A stretch of 64,000 bases of DNA from Heliocidaris tuberculata. Lineage: Eukaryota > Echinodermata > Echinoidea > Camarodonta > Echinometridae. The translations under genes and the position numbers were made by a program. Every line of letters starts with the position of its first letter. Within the stretch, counting starts at the first letter, position 1. The DNA is taken from the NCBI GenBank assembly GCA_025618425.1, contig CM046848.1, forward strand, positions 24,679,455 to 24,743,454. The letters are read 5' to 3'. This document shows, piece after piece, positions 1 through 12,406 of this stretch. Under the pieces are notes generated by a model, which was not told where the DNA came from, made no database searches, and saw nothing but the letters and a program-made list of their open reading frames with translations.

Positions 1-1819
1 ATTTTACTTGGCTGTTTTACATTTTGCTTTCCCCATACTCCAATGTTTACATTTGCCTGTTTATTTACTTTCCAACTCATGACCTTCATTTCCTCTCTCC
101 ACCTTGACATGTCACTGCCATAGCCACACCTGGTTTCTCCCATTCCATTCCATCTCACATACTTCCTTATACATTCCACCTCCACTCCATATGTTTCTAT
201 TGTTACATTCTCATTCATATTCAGAACATCTCATGACCATTCTTTCCATGCTGATTATTGGTTCTTACTTCTTTCTGGGTTAGTCCATTTCGTTGACAAT
301 TCCATTTTTCTTATTACTGATTGGTTGTTTAATTGATGATGTAATTTATGTGGATATCTGTTCAAGTTGAATTTCTGTTAGTAAAGTCAGTGCAACTCAG
401 GATCTCGTCTAGTGAAGACCATTTTATTTTATCTTCCTTTCTTCAGTTAGACTGCAGCGTGTTTTTACTTTAGGAGAGCAAGAGTTTAATTTGATCTGTA
501 TGAGTAGAAGTATAGAGCAGTGCAGAGAAAGAGATAGAAAGTTGGTCAGCTTTCACTTACCATATTAGATCTGTAGTACAACCGACATGACAAACGTCAT
601 GAACGTTAAGGGACTTCCTACAATTTGGCCACTCACACATATATGCGAGGTTATTGAAAATAACCTTGCAATTCCGTATCTTCGTATCGCAAAGAATTGC
701 CTCCCACAGCAAGTGTGTGATTTCTTGCACGTATATTTGTGCTGGAAAGGAGCAAGATCGCCGACCAAAATCAGCCTGAAATTTTAAATTGGTCAACATG
801 GTCAAGATCATAAAGATCCTATTGAAGAATCTGGCATGAAATCAGATATCCTACTCATAGGACCTTGCCTACGTGGGACTGTGCCCAACATTCACTGTTG
901 CAGTAGTCAAAAACAGACAACAAAATTGCTCTAAGCAAGATTTAATTTTCTTAAATTTGCTAGATTACCTGATTCAGGGACTCTTCAAATCTAAATCTAG
1001 GTATATGCTACAAATTTGAGGTTTCAGAGTTGAAAGTGAAATTTTATATAATTATTTTCCTCTCATGTATGAATGATCTACACATGAAGAATGACTATAG
1101 CCCACAAATACATGCAAAACCTATTGAACCCTATTCACCTGTAAAAGATATTATGGAGTACAAGCTTATCAGAAGATAAGCTTGTACATGTAGATTATAA
1201 GTGATATCATCCTAAAATGTAGAAGGAAGTATTTTCTCAAAATTTTGCTGATTATGTTTTGGCAAACCCGGAGAATAGGGGACCAGACGCGCGTGTTGTA
1301 TTCATTTGTGTGCAAGCAAATGTAGCCCGGCGGCGGCAGCAGCAGCAGCAGGGACGATGTGCACAAGATTCAGTGGTGAATCATTTGTGATTTTGACGAC
1401 ATTTCTGGCCAAAATCAAAATTATTCTTATCAAATAATCGGGAATCAGGAATCTGAGAGCTGAAAGGAAAATGTGATATGTAAGAAACAAAAACATATTT
1501 GAAAGTCATTTTGAACTCGATTATGGCCTTGTCCCATACCTCGGGTTTTAGCTGTCTATGCACTGTATAAATTCCCCCCGCACGTTTTACCTCTTCAACT
1601 TAGACTTCAACAACTTAGACTTAGTCTAGACTCCAATAACCTCGCATAAGTGTGAGTGGTCTAGACTCTTAAGTTAGGCACTAAGTTAGTCTGCTCTTTA
1701 GAGTTAACATTAGAGGTCATCATGCATGGTCCTGACTGCCGCCCAAAATTGAAACAGCCCCAAACATGCCAAATGGTGATGATTCGAGCCATAAGGGCTT
1801 GATGTTTTTGTTTATGAAA
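1..1819. other. No gene recognised
   Basis: AT-rich sequence with short ORFs only, none resembling a known family. It holds the hairpin at 1158-1187 and a short GCAGCAGCAG run near 1336. Nothing identifies a gene end or an LTR with confidence. Confidence 0.6.
1158..1187. repeat. Perfect hairpin, 13-bp arms, 4-base loop
   Basis: GTACAAGCTTATC (1158-1170), loop AGAA, then GATAAGCTTGTAC (1175-1187). No gene or element boundary is recognised next to it. Confidence 0.8.
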
Positions 1820-2113
1820 TATAGTCAAGGATTGTATTTCCGAACAGATTGTATTACCGAAAGTGTACAGTTAAGCGCCTAAAATGGGTTTTCATATGTG
1901 TGGGATTACGCGTATGAAAACCACACTATTGAAACAAAGGTTGTGTCTTTTTCCCATAGGTTTCACACCTTCGGAAATACAGTACCTTTTTCAAGGGACC
2001 AAAACGCCGCGTCGTTGGGAAGGGGTTCACTCAGAAGGGAATATCGTATTAAATCTACGTTGTCTTTTTTAAATTCCATCAACTTCTTTTTCTGTAGGAC
2101 TTTGAGCATTCAT

Positions 2114-2835
2114 GGATGCGGGCTAACTCGGCACTAGGGCGAACTCGGCCTTGGCGGAAAATCGCCACGGAGTGAGCCCTGAGAGTTAAAGTGATCGCAA
2201 ACACTTGTGTTGAATTTCGCATTTAATTACACATTTCAAAACACTTAAATTCAAATTATTTGATATCAATGAGTAAAATGATTAGCAAAGAAGTAATGTT
2301 GACAATTTCAAGAAGTAAAATTATGCAAAACATGAAATTTAAGGCTAAAAAAGTATGGTGGTTGATCCAGTGTCCGAACACTTTTCAGAAAATCAACGAT
2401 AGCAAATAAAATATGAAATGAATATTTGTCAAACTATACATAATGAATGCTCAAAGTCCTACAAAAAAAGAAGTTGATGGAATTTTAAAAAGACAAGGTA
2501 GATTTAATACGATATTCCCTTCCGAGTGAACCCCTTCCCAACGACGCGGCATTTTGGTCCCTTGAAAAAGGTACTGTATTTCCGAACGTGTGAAACCTAT
2601 GGGAAAAAGACACAACCTTTGTTTCAATAGTGTGGTTTTCATATGCGTAATCCCAAGCGTATGAAAACCCATTTTAGGCGCTTAACTGTACACGTTCGGT
2701 AATACAATCTGTTCGGAATTACAATCCTTGACTATACGGTGCGTAGCGTGGACTTCAACTCTTGAAACATAGTCACCGCGCAGTGCCGAGTTCGCCCTAG
2801 TGCCGAGTTCGCCCTAGTGCCGAGTTAGCCCGAGG
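2114..2835. mobile_element. TIR element 'Y' inserted in MITE X copy 1
   Basis: Inverted ends of 31 bp start CGGGCTAACTCGGCACTAGG (2119-2149) and pair with 2802-2832. The flanks duplicate ATTCAT (2108-2113 and 2836-2841). The interior is AT-rich, non-coding and holds a second, oppositely oriented copy of MITE X. The right TIR has an extra tandem CCGAGTTCGCCCTAGTG unit. Confidence 0.7.
2354..2736 (+). mobile_element. MITE 'X', copy 2, inside element Y
   Basis: Near-identical to copy 1 but in the opposite orientation, so the locus holds about 290-bp inverted arms around a roughly 340-bp spacer. The ORF-like stretches on both strands are shadows of this repeat and encode nothing recognisable. 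Confidence 0.75.
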
Positions 2836-2934
2836 ATTCATTATGTAAGTTTGACAGATATTCGTTTCATATTTTATTTCATTTGCTATCGATGATTTTC
2901 TGAAAAGTGTTCGGACACTGGATCCACCACCATA

Positions 2935-3848
2935 TGAGTATTTATGACTTTGAACATCATCAAGCCATCCACGGGAGGCAATCTCCTCTACGGTTCCGTG
3001 AGTGCAATTTGGCATTTCTATTTTTTTCAACGGCAAGCAGTATGTAGCCTCACAGTCCACAGTGTGTCAGTGTCAGATCACCATTGCACTGTCACGACTG
3101 TGCAAAATCAAACCAACGGCTCGCACCATAAATATACCGGTACATCACTGGCGCTGTGCTGGGGCGGTGCGCGGTGGCCACCAGTCAAGCGGTCGAGGAG
3201 AAGAAGTAGTGGAAGCAGCTAGCGGGCGAAGACTCGAGACGAAGAGCATTGACAGAACACAATATGATTTATTTAGTATTTACCACAGTTTCTTTGGCAG
3301 TTGATGAACATCCTCCTGCTTCTTGTGGGGTTTCCATTTCAACAGTTTCTCCAAAAATATTGTCTAAATCTCCGAAAGGTCGAGCTCACTCAAGAATCAA
3401 CAAGTATTATTATCCGATCTAATTCGGAAACTGGAACAGCGCTGATATATATCGGATCTCATTTTTCGTTATACAATGCGCGTTCGACCAACTTGAACGG
3501 TGGACACTTGAAACCATAGACAAATTAACTCAAAAACCATACCTCGACTCAGACTCAGGAGCCTGGGAACGATTTTGTTACTGGGGATGCTGTGAGCAAA
3601 AAAAAAAAAAAAAAAAAAAAAAAACGGGTCCTCAGCGTTTTGGGGTCTCTTTTTAACTCCAAAAATCTCTGACAAGCAAAAAAAAAAAAAAAAAAAGGGG
3701 GGTCCTCAGCTTTTTGGGGTCTCTTTTAAACTACTTTTCAGCACCCCCTACAGCACCCCCAGCATCCTCAGCCTTGGATGCTGCACACCCCCTCAAAAAA
3801 GTCTGGGGGTGCTGCAAGCACCTCCGGCTTCCAGGGGCGCGGCCTGCT
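2935..3848. other. No gene recognised; homopolymer-rich
   Basis: Contains two A-runs (about 3598-3624 and 3680-3696). Each is followed by nearly the same phrase 'ggtcctcagc(g/t)ttttggggtct', a roughly 95-bp tandem duplication. A GC-richer stretch at 3150-3240 has no splice or ORF support as an exon. Confidence 0.55.
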
Positions 3849-4697
3849 CAGACTGAGGTTTTTTTTATTGAAGGATTTACAATTTATTGGGAGCAATTTT
3901 TATAACATTTTCTCTGAATATTTTTCTTTAAACGTTGCTATGAATATTTAATGAGATAATTCACTTTTTTTTTCTTTTTTTTTTTGGAGTGTTGAGCCGT
4001 ATAGTTCAAGATCGAAAATCTGTGTGCAGTGGCGGATTTGGGGGGGGCAATCCCGGCCCGACCCCCCCCCCCCCACTTTTAGAACAGAACACCTTTTTCT
4101 TTTTCTTTTTTTTTTTTTCTTTTTTCTTTTTTGCTTGTCAGAGAATTATGGAGGGAAACTGGACCCCCATAATCCCCCCTTTCCATTCAGCGACTTTTGG
4201 AGGGCTGGCGAAATTTTATTTTGTTGCCACCCTTGCCGGACATAGCAACAAGTAATGTATGCAAACTGGATTTCAATCATTGAGGTTCATTTATAACAAG
4301 CAGGTTAATGGAATAACTCGTCACCAGGTGCTCAGAGAAAAAAAAAAATATGCATAGATTTGAATACCTACAGAACCGGTCTATTGTGTGTTACACCCCG
4401 GGGTTGCACCTCTGCTGAAATTCCAGAACAGCTTTTTAACCCAGAGTCATGAATCATTAATGACAGTGGACAGCAAAAGGTTGGCAGAAATGACAGCTGC
4501 AGCACACAATGACAATTGTTGTGTTCTGAATTAATTACTGATACACACCGGATTTGTGGTCTTGATGTTTCAAAAAGTGAAAAATGTAATAAATATTCAG
4601 AGCAATATTTAAAGAAAAGTATTCAGAGAAACGTAATAAAACTTTCTCCCAATAAATTTTACATCCTTCAACTTTACAATGTATAACCTCACTGATT
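3849..4697. mobile_element. CAGACTGAGG palindromic MITE, interrupted copy
   Basis: The left arm (3849-3960) and right arm (about 4555-4697) match the two arms of the compact copy at 7416-7686, including GGGAGCAA...ATAACATTT and its inverse. About 590 bp of unrelated sequence with homopolymers (including a CAGTGGCGGATTT string at 4027) separates them. Confidence 0.5.
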
Positions 4698-5022
4698 TTT
4701 TGAGTTATTAACGATCAAAAGAGTCAAAAAAATTTTTTAACACCCAGTAGTTTCAAGTTTCAGCTTTTCAAGTTTATTTTATTAGACTTTCTACAAACAA
4801 TATATCAGTAACAATCTGAAACAATATTAAAGACCTCAAACTGTTCCAAGCTAAACTGCTACAGCATTATCAATAGTATTATTTTATCAATTTTGGGCAT
4901 ACCCACCCGACTCGCTTTACTCCGGAAGAGTGTTGAGCCGTATTAGTTCAGATTCAGATTCAGTTCTAACGGTAACAGTATCACTTAACTATATAATGTA
5001 ATAATGATATACTGTATACATG

Positions 5023-5288
5023 CAGGGGCGGCGCCAGGGTATTTTGATAGGAGGGGCAAGACGACCTAAAGATGACGTCATATTTTTTCTCCATTAAATA
5101 ACAGGGGTAATATAGAGTTATATGTTTAAGACCTCTCTTTTTAATACTCCGCTTTCTTCTTTCTTCCCTTTTCTTCCCTTTTCTTCCTCCTTTTCTTCTT
5201 TTTTCTTCTTTTTTTTTCTTTTTTCACTACTTGAAAAATCATAGGGGGCGGTCGCCCCCTCTGCCCCCCCCCTGTAGCGCCGCCCCTG
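5023..5288. mobile_element. Short hAT-like MITE
   Basis: The left end CAGGGGCGGCGCCA pairs with the right end GCGCCGCCCCTG. The flanking octamers TATACATG and TGTATATG differ at two positions, consistent with an old 8-bp target duplication. The interior has a pyrimidine-rich tract and no ORF of interest. Confidence 0.6.
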
Positions 5289-5735
5289 TGTATATGACTG
5301 TGTAATACAGAAGGCAACCGTGGCAACAATATTTTGAAGAAATTAGACAAACGAGGAAACATGTTTGTGGATACTGAATAGTTGGTAATTTCTCCAGCTA
5401 TTCACCGAGTTGTGTGTTTTACATTCGGTAGGCCTTATATTATAGTCCGATTCCGCGGCCCATTTTTAATGTGTTCAGTGTTCTAAATTACATATTTCCG
5501 TCTTTTCCACTCATATGCCAATTCAATCAGGCTACTTTAGAGTCAGAGCCATCCATACAATTGATTTATTTCGAGTGATCGAAGAGCGCCACCTGTAATG
5601 TATAGAACTGACAGGGGAATTGCTATAGGGAGGGTGTGGGGGTGTCACCCCTCCCCCCCCCCCCCCCCAAACACACACACACTCAAAAGTGATGTCGGCA
5701 AATGAGCCACCTCTGTCTGCAAAAAAAGGAGGGGG

Positions 5736-5802
5736 GAAATGGAGAAGGAAGAGGAAAGAGAAAGGAGAATGAAAAAGAAGAAAAGAGAAAGGAAAAGGCC
5801 TA

Positions 5803-5842
<40 letters not shown>

Positions 5843-6099
5843 GGAGAGGGTGGGATATGGTCGAATGTCGAAAAAATGCTTGAGACTTCTTCCTCTTCCT
5901 GTTTTCAGAGATCGAGAGGCCAATAATGTCTCTATTTCCTCTGTGCATGGCACCCCTGATCTGTACTGTCTAATGGCCTGCCTGTCTGTCTTTCTGACTC
6001 TCCCCCCTCTCTCTCTCTCCCCCCCCCCCCCCGTTCCCCCTCTCCCTCTCTCTCTCTCTCTCTCTCCCTCTTCTCTCTCTCTTCTCTCTCTCTCTCTCC

Positions 6100-6147
<48 letters not shown>

Positions 6148-6185
6148 TTTCTTTCTCTCCGTTTGTCTTTCTCTCTTTCTTCTAA
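5736..6185 (+). repeat. (GA)n followed by (CT)n tracts
   Basis: A purine-only tract with (GA)n at 5736-5850 and a pyrimidine tract with (CT)n at 6000-6180, separated by about 150 bp. On one strand they are complementary and could pair. Glu/Arg- and Ser/Leu-rich frames are artefacts. Confidence 0.9.
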
Positions 6186-7386
6186 TCTAAGGTAGATATA
6201 TCCGGATGTATTTTCGTTTCAAAATAATGAAACAGAGTTGCAAAACCCTGAAAAGCAACTGAAATGGGTAGATACGAAGATACACCAACAGCAGGGTGGC
6301 CTGTACATACTTCAAGTTCAACAGAAGAAGAAAGATTTTGTTGCCCGAATTATGAGTCAGCCCCAATATTGTTCGTAGATGACTAGAAAGTAAGTGGAAA
6401 TGAGTATGAAGAGCGGATAAGACTGCCTTCGACCCGCAGAAATGGGGATTGCGTTCGAAGCTATATATATAGGTCCAGTTCTATTACAAAGTTAATGTAT
6501 TTATTATATGCATGTATTTTGCTCTTCACGTCTTCACAGGGAATAGGGTTGCGTTTTAGGAAATAATTCATTCACGTTTGAGGGACGAATTATATGGGGA
6601 ACAATATGAAGTAGCGAAAAGTCTCCTCCGACCATCTGGTCACACACAACCAGAAAGTTATAAGCTTCATAAAATTAGGTAAAGGGCGGAATTAAAATTG
6701 TCGGGGGCCGGGGGGGGGGGATTAATGTTTGAAAGCCACGAAAGTACACGATACCTGAGTAGCATAAAATAGTTTTGGTTCCAAATGGAGGGGGCGTGGA
6801 GCGGATTTTCTCCTTATGTGGATCGCGTAACTATATGCATTAGTTTTTATTTAAGAAATTCAAAATTCGTAGAGTATGAAATGATTTATCTATACCGGAT
6901 CCGTCTTGTGAACAAAAATTTGATAAAGTCACTATTTCATAGTGACTCTCCGTGGGAACACATGCAATGTTTATATTTATTTAGACATTTTGTCTAGTAG
7001 GCCTATGTAAAAACACATCGAATCAGGGGTAAACTTATCGAGCAAACAAGACAAGTCATGGGTTCCGAGAAAAAATGGCCAAATAACGTTGACGTAATTG
7101 TATTTCGCACTACTAGCGGAATGCGGATACTGTTAATAAATCGTCTCTGCCTCTTACAACAGAAAAGTCATGCATTCATCATCGAAAAAATCATTGATCC
7201 GTGCATCAAGCATGTCAAGAAGTTATCACAGAACTGTTATAACTCCTATCGGTCGCATGCATGGCCTAGTCAGAATAATTGCGTTTCGTTTTCTAAGCGA
7301 GAAGGTATTGTGTTTGTGTTATAGTGATACAGATGTTTAAAAAAAGTAAACACATTGTAGTTTTGTACCCCGTATCTTATTAGTCA

Positions 7387-7416
7387 GACCATGGACCTAC
7401 TAGTAGGTCCATGGTC
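7387..7416. repeat. Perfect 30-bp palindrome
   Basis: GACCATGGACCTACT is followed directly by its reverse complement, with no spacer. It sits at the left border of the MITE at 7416-7686. Confidence 0.85.
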
Positions 7417-7686
7417 AGACTGAGGTTTTTCACGTTGTAAGTTGAAGGATGTAAAATATAGGCCTACATGGGAGCAAGTTTTATTACATTTCTCTTAATA
7501 TATTTCTTAAAATAGGCTCTGAATATTTAATCACAGACTTCACTTTTTGAAAAATCAAGGCCAAAAATCTATTTTAAAAATCTAATTAAATATTCAGAGC
7601 AATATAGTTGGAAAAATGTCATGAAACTTGCCGCTCCCAATAAATTTACATCCTCCAACTTTACACAATGTAAAACCCCCAGTCTG
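7416..7686. mobile_element. CAGACTGAGG palindromic MITE, compact copy
   Basis: 271 bp. Ends CAGACTGAGGTTTTT and AAAACCCCCAGTCTG are inverted, and the arms continue to pair through TTGAAGGATGTAAAAT and ATTTACATCCTCCAA. The target duplication is not clear. A perfect 30-bp palindrome lies directly at its left edge (7387-7416). Confidence 0.6.
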
Positions 7687-7847
7687 CATGATACCATGTA
7701 TATTTTGAGCTATAAATTAACGATCAAAAGTGTCCACTGTTTTTTTAACACCTACTTATCGAGTGGTAGGATGGTTGGAATTATGGCTGCTCAACCGGGC
7801 GGGGGCACCAGTCTGGCACCCGGGAGTGCGAAGTTAGTGAAAGTGAG

Positions 7848-7912
7848 ATAGAGGGGGAGGGAGGGAGAGAGAGAGAGAGAGCGAGAGAAAGAGGGGGAGG
7901 GAGGGAGGGAGG

Positions 7913-7953
<41 letters not shown>

Positions 7954-7972
7954 GGAAGGGGGGGGGGGGGGG
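7848..7972 (+). repeat. (GA)n/(GGGA)n purine tract
   Basis: Purine-only tract of GAGA and GGGAGGGAGGGA units ending in a G-run of about 15. The GGGAGGGAGGGAGGGA stretch could form a G-quadruplex. Confidence 0.85.
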
Positions 7973-8222
7973 AATGGGTGGGCCGCAGGGAAGATCCAGG
8001 ATTCTGTAGTGGGGCATATTCCGAAACTTTTCTAGAAAGCAAGAAAAAAAAAAGACAAAGAAAAGACTGAAGAAAGAAATACATTTTAGTGCAAATAACC
8101 ACAACAAATAAATTCAAAAGCTGTATAGATAAATGTTGTTGATGTAAACACTCAAGCTATCAACTCTTTTAAAAGTGACGATTTCATATGAAGAGACCGG
8201 GAATATTACAGGCATATCGGAT

Positions 8223-9506
8223 CAGTGGCGTATCTAGGTATTCTGGCGCCAGAGGCAAACTATCAAATCTGCGCCCCCCCCCCCCAACCATGCCCAATCT
8301 CAGATTAGTGAGCGTTTTAATTTAGAAATGAGTTTTGATGCCCATACCCGGGGATGTAAGCCAAAATTTGCAGAATTATTGTATAAGCGAGGGAGCAACC
8401 CCTCAAATTGAAATTTCTTATGTATTTACCATTAGAAAAAAAAAATCTATAAGGGAATACAGCGACCTAGCAATTTCTTTTCTTTTCTTTTTTTTTTTTT
8501 TGGTTGAAATTTTGAATATTCCTATTTTGGGGGCGCAGAATGAATGAAAACCCTGAAGAAATATAATTTAGCAAATTGCAAGGCAAATTTATGATTTCTT
8601 TCGAATGTTCTATATATACGTTGAAAGTGCTTTTTATGCACTTATATACCATCTGGGGGCGCAAAATTTAACAAGCTCCTGTCTTATACGGGGGGGGGGG
8701 GGGGGAGGAGGAGCAACTACAGTCAATTAATGGTTAACACTTTAAAAAGCCATAGGGGGCGCGAAATGGCTAGATCCTGAACACGGTTATGCGAGGGGGC
8801 AAAGCGAACAAGCTTTAGAAAAATTTTGCATTTCAAAGCCTATAACACACCATTTCTTACGCATTTTGTCCTTGACTGAGCTCAAATAACCCTCAAAGAC
8901 CATAAAATTTCTTGTATTTCTCCCCCGGGGGGGGGGGGGGGGAGGCACTCACGTATATTGGTGGTACGGGGACGTGCCGCTTTGATGACCCCCTTTTTCA
9001 GACCCCGATTTCCGTTCTCTAGATACTCAGTTCCGCTCAGGAGCCGCTCAGCCCCGCTCTGAAGACCCCCGTTATGAAACATATCCGTTCGCATGCGGCC
9101 GGGAGCGTGGCGGAGGCAGTGGTCGCTCTACCTGGTCTCGCGCCCTAGGCCCTTTCGTCGCGCGAGCCTTGAAAACTGCTCCAGCTAGCTAGCTACTATA
9201 GCGCTACACGGCGCGGGCGCGGCCCCCGGCGCGGCCCCCCGGTTAGTTTTGTAGTTCCCTAGACCCTGTTTTTCACTCTGCCCAATAGATCATAGTTCCC
9301 AAGACCCCGTATTTTACACCTTGAAGTCAGTTCCTTAGACCCCCTTTTCAGGGATTCGTGAGGCACACCCCCATCAAAATATAATTCGAGTGCCCCCCCC
9401 CGGGATTTCTCCCCCTTTTCTTTCTCTCTTTTGCGTTTTTTGCGCCCCTTTCAAGTGCCGCCCGGGGCACTTGCCCCCTCTGCGGCCCCCCGTAGATACG
9501 CCACTG
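8223..9506. mobile_element. Non-autonomous hAT-type DNA transposon
   Basis: Ends CAGTGGCGTATCTA and TAGATACGCCACTG form 14-bp TIRs. They are flanked by a perfect 8-bp duplication TATCGGAT (8215-8222 and 9507-9514). CAG-starting TIRs plus an 8-bp duplication are the hallmark of hAT elements. The 1284-bp body is rich in G/C homopolymers and has no transposase ORF. Confidence 0.85.
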
Positions 9507-9514
9507 TATCGGAT

Positions 9515-10859
9515 GAAAAGAAAGGAAAAGAAAAGATTTTTTAAAAAGGTTGGCACATTTCCGTGCTCTTTTACTCCCAAAATCTATGAAAATCTAAAAT
9601 TTTAAAAAGTTTTTAAAATCAGTTATGATAATAAAAATCTCAATGGTATTTTTCGATTGTGACATGTGATTATGGACAACTCTCTCTCAATTAGACCTAT
9701 CATGATTTTCCCTACAGTTTCTCACTGAAGTTACTTTTCCCTCGTGGCTGTAGCACGGATGACAATGGTCCTCCATAGGCCATGCAAGAGACCTATCTGA
9801 TCAGCATCGAAATAATGTACATGGGCCTATAATAGGGCCTACAGGAGCACTAAATGATGATTGTCCATAGTGTCTATATAATTCCCATATTATAGGCATA
9901 TTCATAGCTTTCTACTGGCTCACGACATCTCACCCATTTCCTTCAAACTTTCGCCAGTTTCTTTCTTTTTGAGGAACAAATCATTCTTTGGCAATGTATT
10001 TTGGATCAAATATATAAACCTATAAATGATAATAAGAATTCCCTCCTTTTCTTGGGGGTGGATGATACACTCATACAGCTCCTTCAGAGTATGGAGATTC
10101 TTTAAGAATCTTGCAATGAGCGTATGTGTTATTGCAAGTCACGGAGTGCGGAGAGGAGCGCTCCAGGGATTGGGGTGGGGAAGGGGGGGGGGCTGGAAGG
10201 GGTGAGGTCATTGGGATGTGCGGGTATGTCGGCTGTCTCTCTCTCTCTCTCTCATATTTAATTTTTCCTTTTTTCTTTTCTTTTTTAAAAATCTTTTATC
10301 CTTTTAATCTTTTATACATTTTCTTTCGGTGAAAAAAAAATTATATAAAAGGAACAGTATAGCCAGTATATTTCAGGTATATTTTCAGTAAATTCAGTTG
10401 TATAAATTCTTTGTTCATCCATGAAGGTACCGGTATACATTTTTGCAGATAACGTTAAGGTATATTTTCAGTTGTATATGTGTATAACTTCGAGTAATTA
10501 GCTGAGATTTTTACGTGTAAATTTTATGTGTAAATTCTTTGTCCTTCCATACGTTTCCATATAGGCTTACGTATATATTTACTTGTAAATTGTAAAAGAT
10601 TCTGTTTATACTTTATTCATGATTGTAATGTTCTTTTTTTGTATATCTGTTGATTTCACTGAAAAGAAATGAATAAAAGAATATACCTTTACTTAAAACA
10701 AAAAACAAACAAAAAAACCCCGCACCCCCTTCCCTAGCTGTCACGTGTGTTTCATAATGATTACGCCGATTACGCAATAAGATTGCGTGTATGCATATGC
10801 TACTAGCCTAGCTAGCTGCCGGCGCGGCTGCTGGTGAGAAGATCAGAGAGGGATTCGTT
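9515..10859. other. No gene recognised
   Basis: AT-rich non-coding sequence. An AATAAA at 10671 is followed by an A-rich tail to about 10715, which could mark the 3' end of an old retroposed sequence. (CT)n lies at 10234-10252. Confidence 0.5.
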
Positions 10860-11144
10860 CTGCATAACGACGCTCTGTGAATGGTGGAATACAAATCAAG
10901 CTTGTATCCTGAATAACGACAGCTGAGCCGGTTGGGTCCATATACTCAAGCTGACCTTTCTGATTTAATGTGGTAATCACCTGTCTGTGAGTTTGACTGT
11001 TAATACTATAATATTGAGTTTGCAGTCAACCCATCTAGACTAGAGTCGAGATTTGGTACCGTAATTCTCAGCAGCAGTCAAGCGGCCACGCAGGGGAGTT
11101 CTCCACATCGTGATCGTGCATGGAGCTTGGCTTGGAGGAGAGCT
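10860..11144 (+). other. Possible non-coding first exon of the transporter gene
   Basis: A moderately GC-rich, repeat-poor stretch ends at a consensus donor (GCT|GTAAGT at 11145). It is the best upstream candidate to pair with the acceptor at 25685. An ATG at 11120 would then open a short upstream ORF, MELGLEES followed by a stop made across the junction (T|AA). The link to the downstream exon, the start of the exon and any promoter are inference; no clear TATA box is visible. Confidence 0.25.
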
Positions 11145-11931
11145 GTAAGTTTTCTCACAACTGCAAAACTTTTTACCTACTTGCTCAGTTTCGCTGGTAG
11201 AAAGGAATGATTAAATTTTGAATTCTTCTCTTTCATAAAATTACAGTTATAAACAATATTCAATACTTAAAAATGCACCATCTTTTTTGTAATACTTTTT
11301 TCAAGTTTGTCTCATTCTTTTATGTAAATACACAATTTTCTCAGCTTCGCTAAACTGTCGACTGTCATAACTTTGCGCCAAATTCTGCTATACAGCTGGT
11401 AGGAAAAAAAAATCCAGACATAAATATTCCAAGGATTCTAAAGATGTCAACATCATTCTGATTGTTTAAAAAAAAACACCGACATTTTTAATGTCCATTA
11501 TTAAAAGATATCGTTACAAAATTGCCTAAAATTGAGGAGTTCTGCGCGCGCGAGGCAAAAGTGGCAAATTGAATCCAGCCATACAAAATGTATGTGTTGC
11601 TAGGAGCTACACATCCTCAAACTTTGTAACTGTGAACACAGAGGCTCACTTTCTCTGGAGATTTGAGGCAATTTTACACATTTATCGGTTGAGTAGTAAT
11701 CTAACATTTAAATATGATTATTATTGTAAACCTTATGATTGAAATTTTGATCCACTTAGAGAATTTCAAAAAAGAAAGCTCAAATTTTAAAGATTTACAA
11801 AACGTTGGTCAAACTTTGTGTCTCTCCAGCTGCGAATAGATCACGATCACACAGATTATACAGTACCGTACATATTGGTACTGCGAAATCCACACACAGA
11901 CTGCGCAGTGATCGACTAGCTCATCTGTCAA

Positions 11932-12344
11932 TTAACCCTTTCGAGACAATTTACCACATTTTGTGGTTTGGCCCAATAACTTGATTTAGAGCCTTAAAAA
12001 ATATACCAGATGCATGAGTAGAAAGAGCAAAAAATTCTGCACATACTGTGTCCATTTTTGTTGCATGATCATATTGTGTTTGATGCCAGGAATTTTAAAA
12101 AGGAGAATAAGATTGAACATCCTTAAATTGGCAACACATTGAGAGATTCAAAATCATTGTTTTTTGTCCAAATTGGCAACTTTTTCAACTTTTCGACAAA
12201 GTTCCTAACCATGTATATTATTTTCAAGACATTACATCTTATTAGAACCACGTAGCACTAAAAGAAAAATATTATTGTTGCCAATTTGCAGAACAAAATG
12301 TGATCAATTGAGCTCTTAAATAATTCCTGTCCTGAAAGGGTTAA
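11932..12344 (+). mobile_element. TTAA MITE family A, copy 1
   Basis: 413 bp between TTAA sites; ends TTAACCCTTTCGAGACAATT and CCTGTCCTGAAAGGGTTAA. The family recurs six more times in this window. TTAA targets with CCC termini are known from piggyBac-like elements. No transposase is present. It forms an inverted pair with copy 2, 63 bp away. Confidence 0.85.
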
Positions 12345-12406
12345 AGCATACTTTACAGTGAACAAAATACGGGGTGAGGTTTTGATATGGTGGACACTCT
12401 ACTTGT

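Larger units (their letters stand above)
1820..2934 (-). mobile_element. TA-flanked MITE 'X', copy 1, split by element Y
   Basis: The outer halves 1820-2113 and 2836-2934 together equal one copy of an element also found at 2354-2736 and 41145-41635. Its ends read TATAGTCAAGGATTGTATT and, inverted, TATGGTGGTTGATCC, both running into CCGAACA. TA is the probable target. No transposase is present. It is interrupted at an ATTCAT by element Y. Confidence 0.7.

Noticed and set aside
2935..3300. Upstream gene exon in the GC-richer stretch
   Set aside because: Short frames only, no conserved motif, no paired splice sites. The similarity of CAGTCAAGCGG to the candidate exon at 11078 is too short to mean anything.
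4027..4260. Another hAT element starting CAGTGGCGGATTT
   Set aside because: The left end looks right, but no matching inverted right end or 8-bp duplication could be found downstream.
5532..6185. Ser/Leu/Pro- and Glu/Arg-rich ORFs
   Set aside because: Artefacts of the (GA)n and (CT)n tracts.
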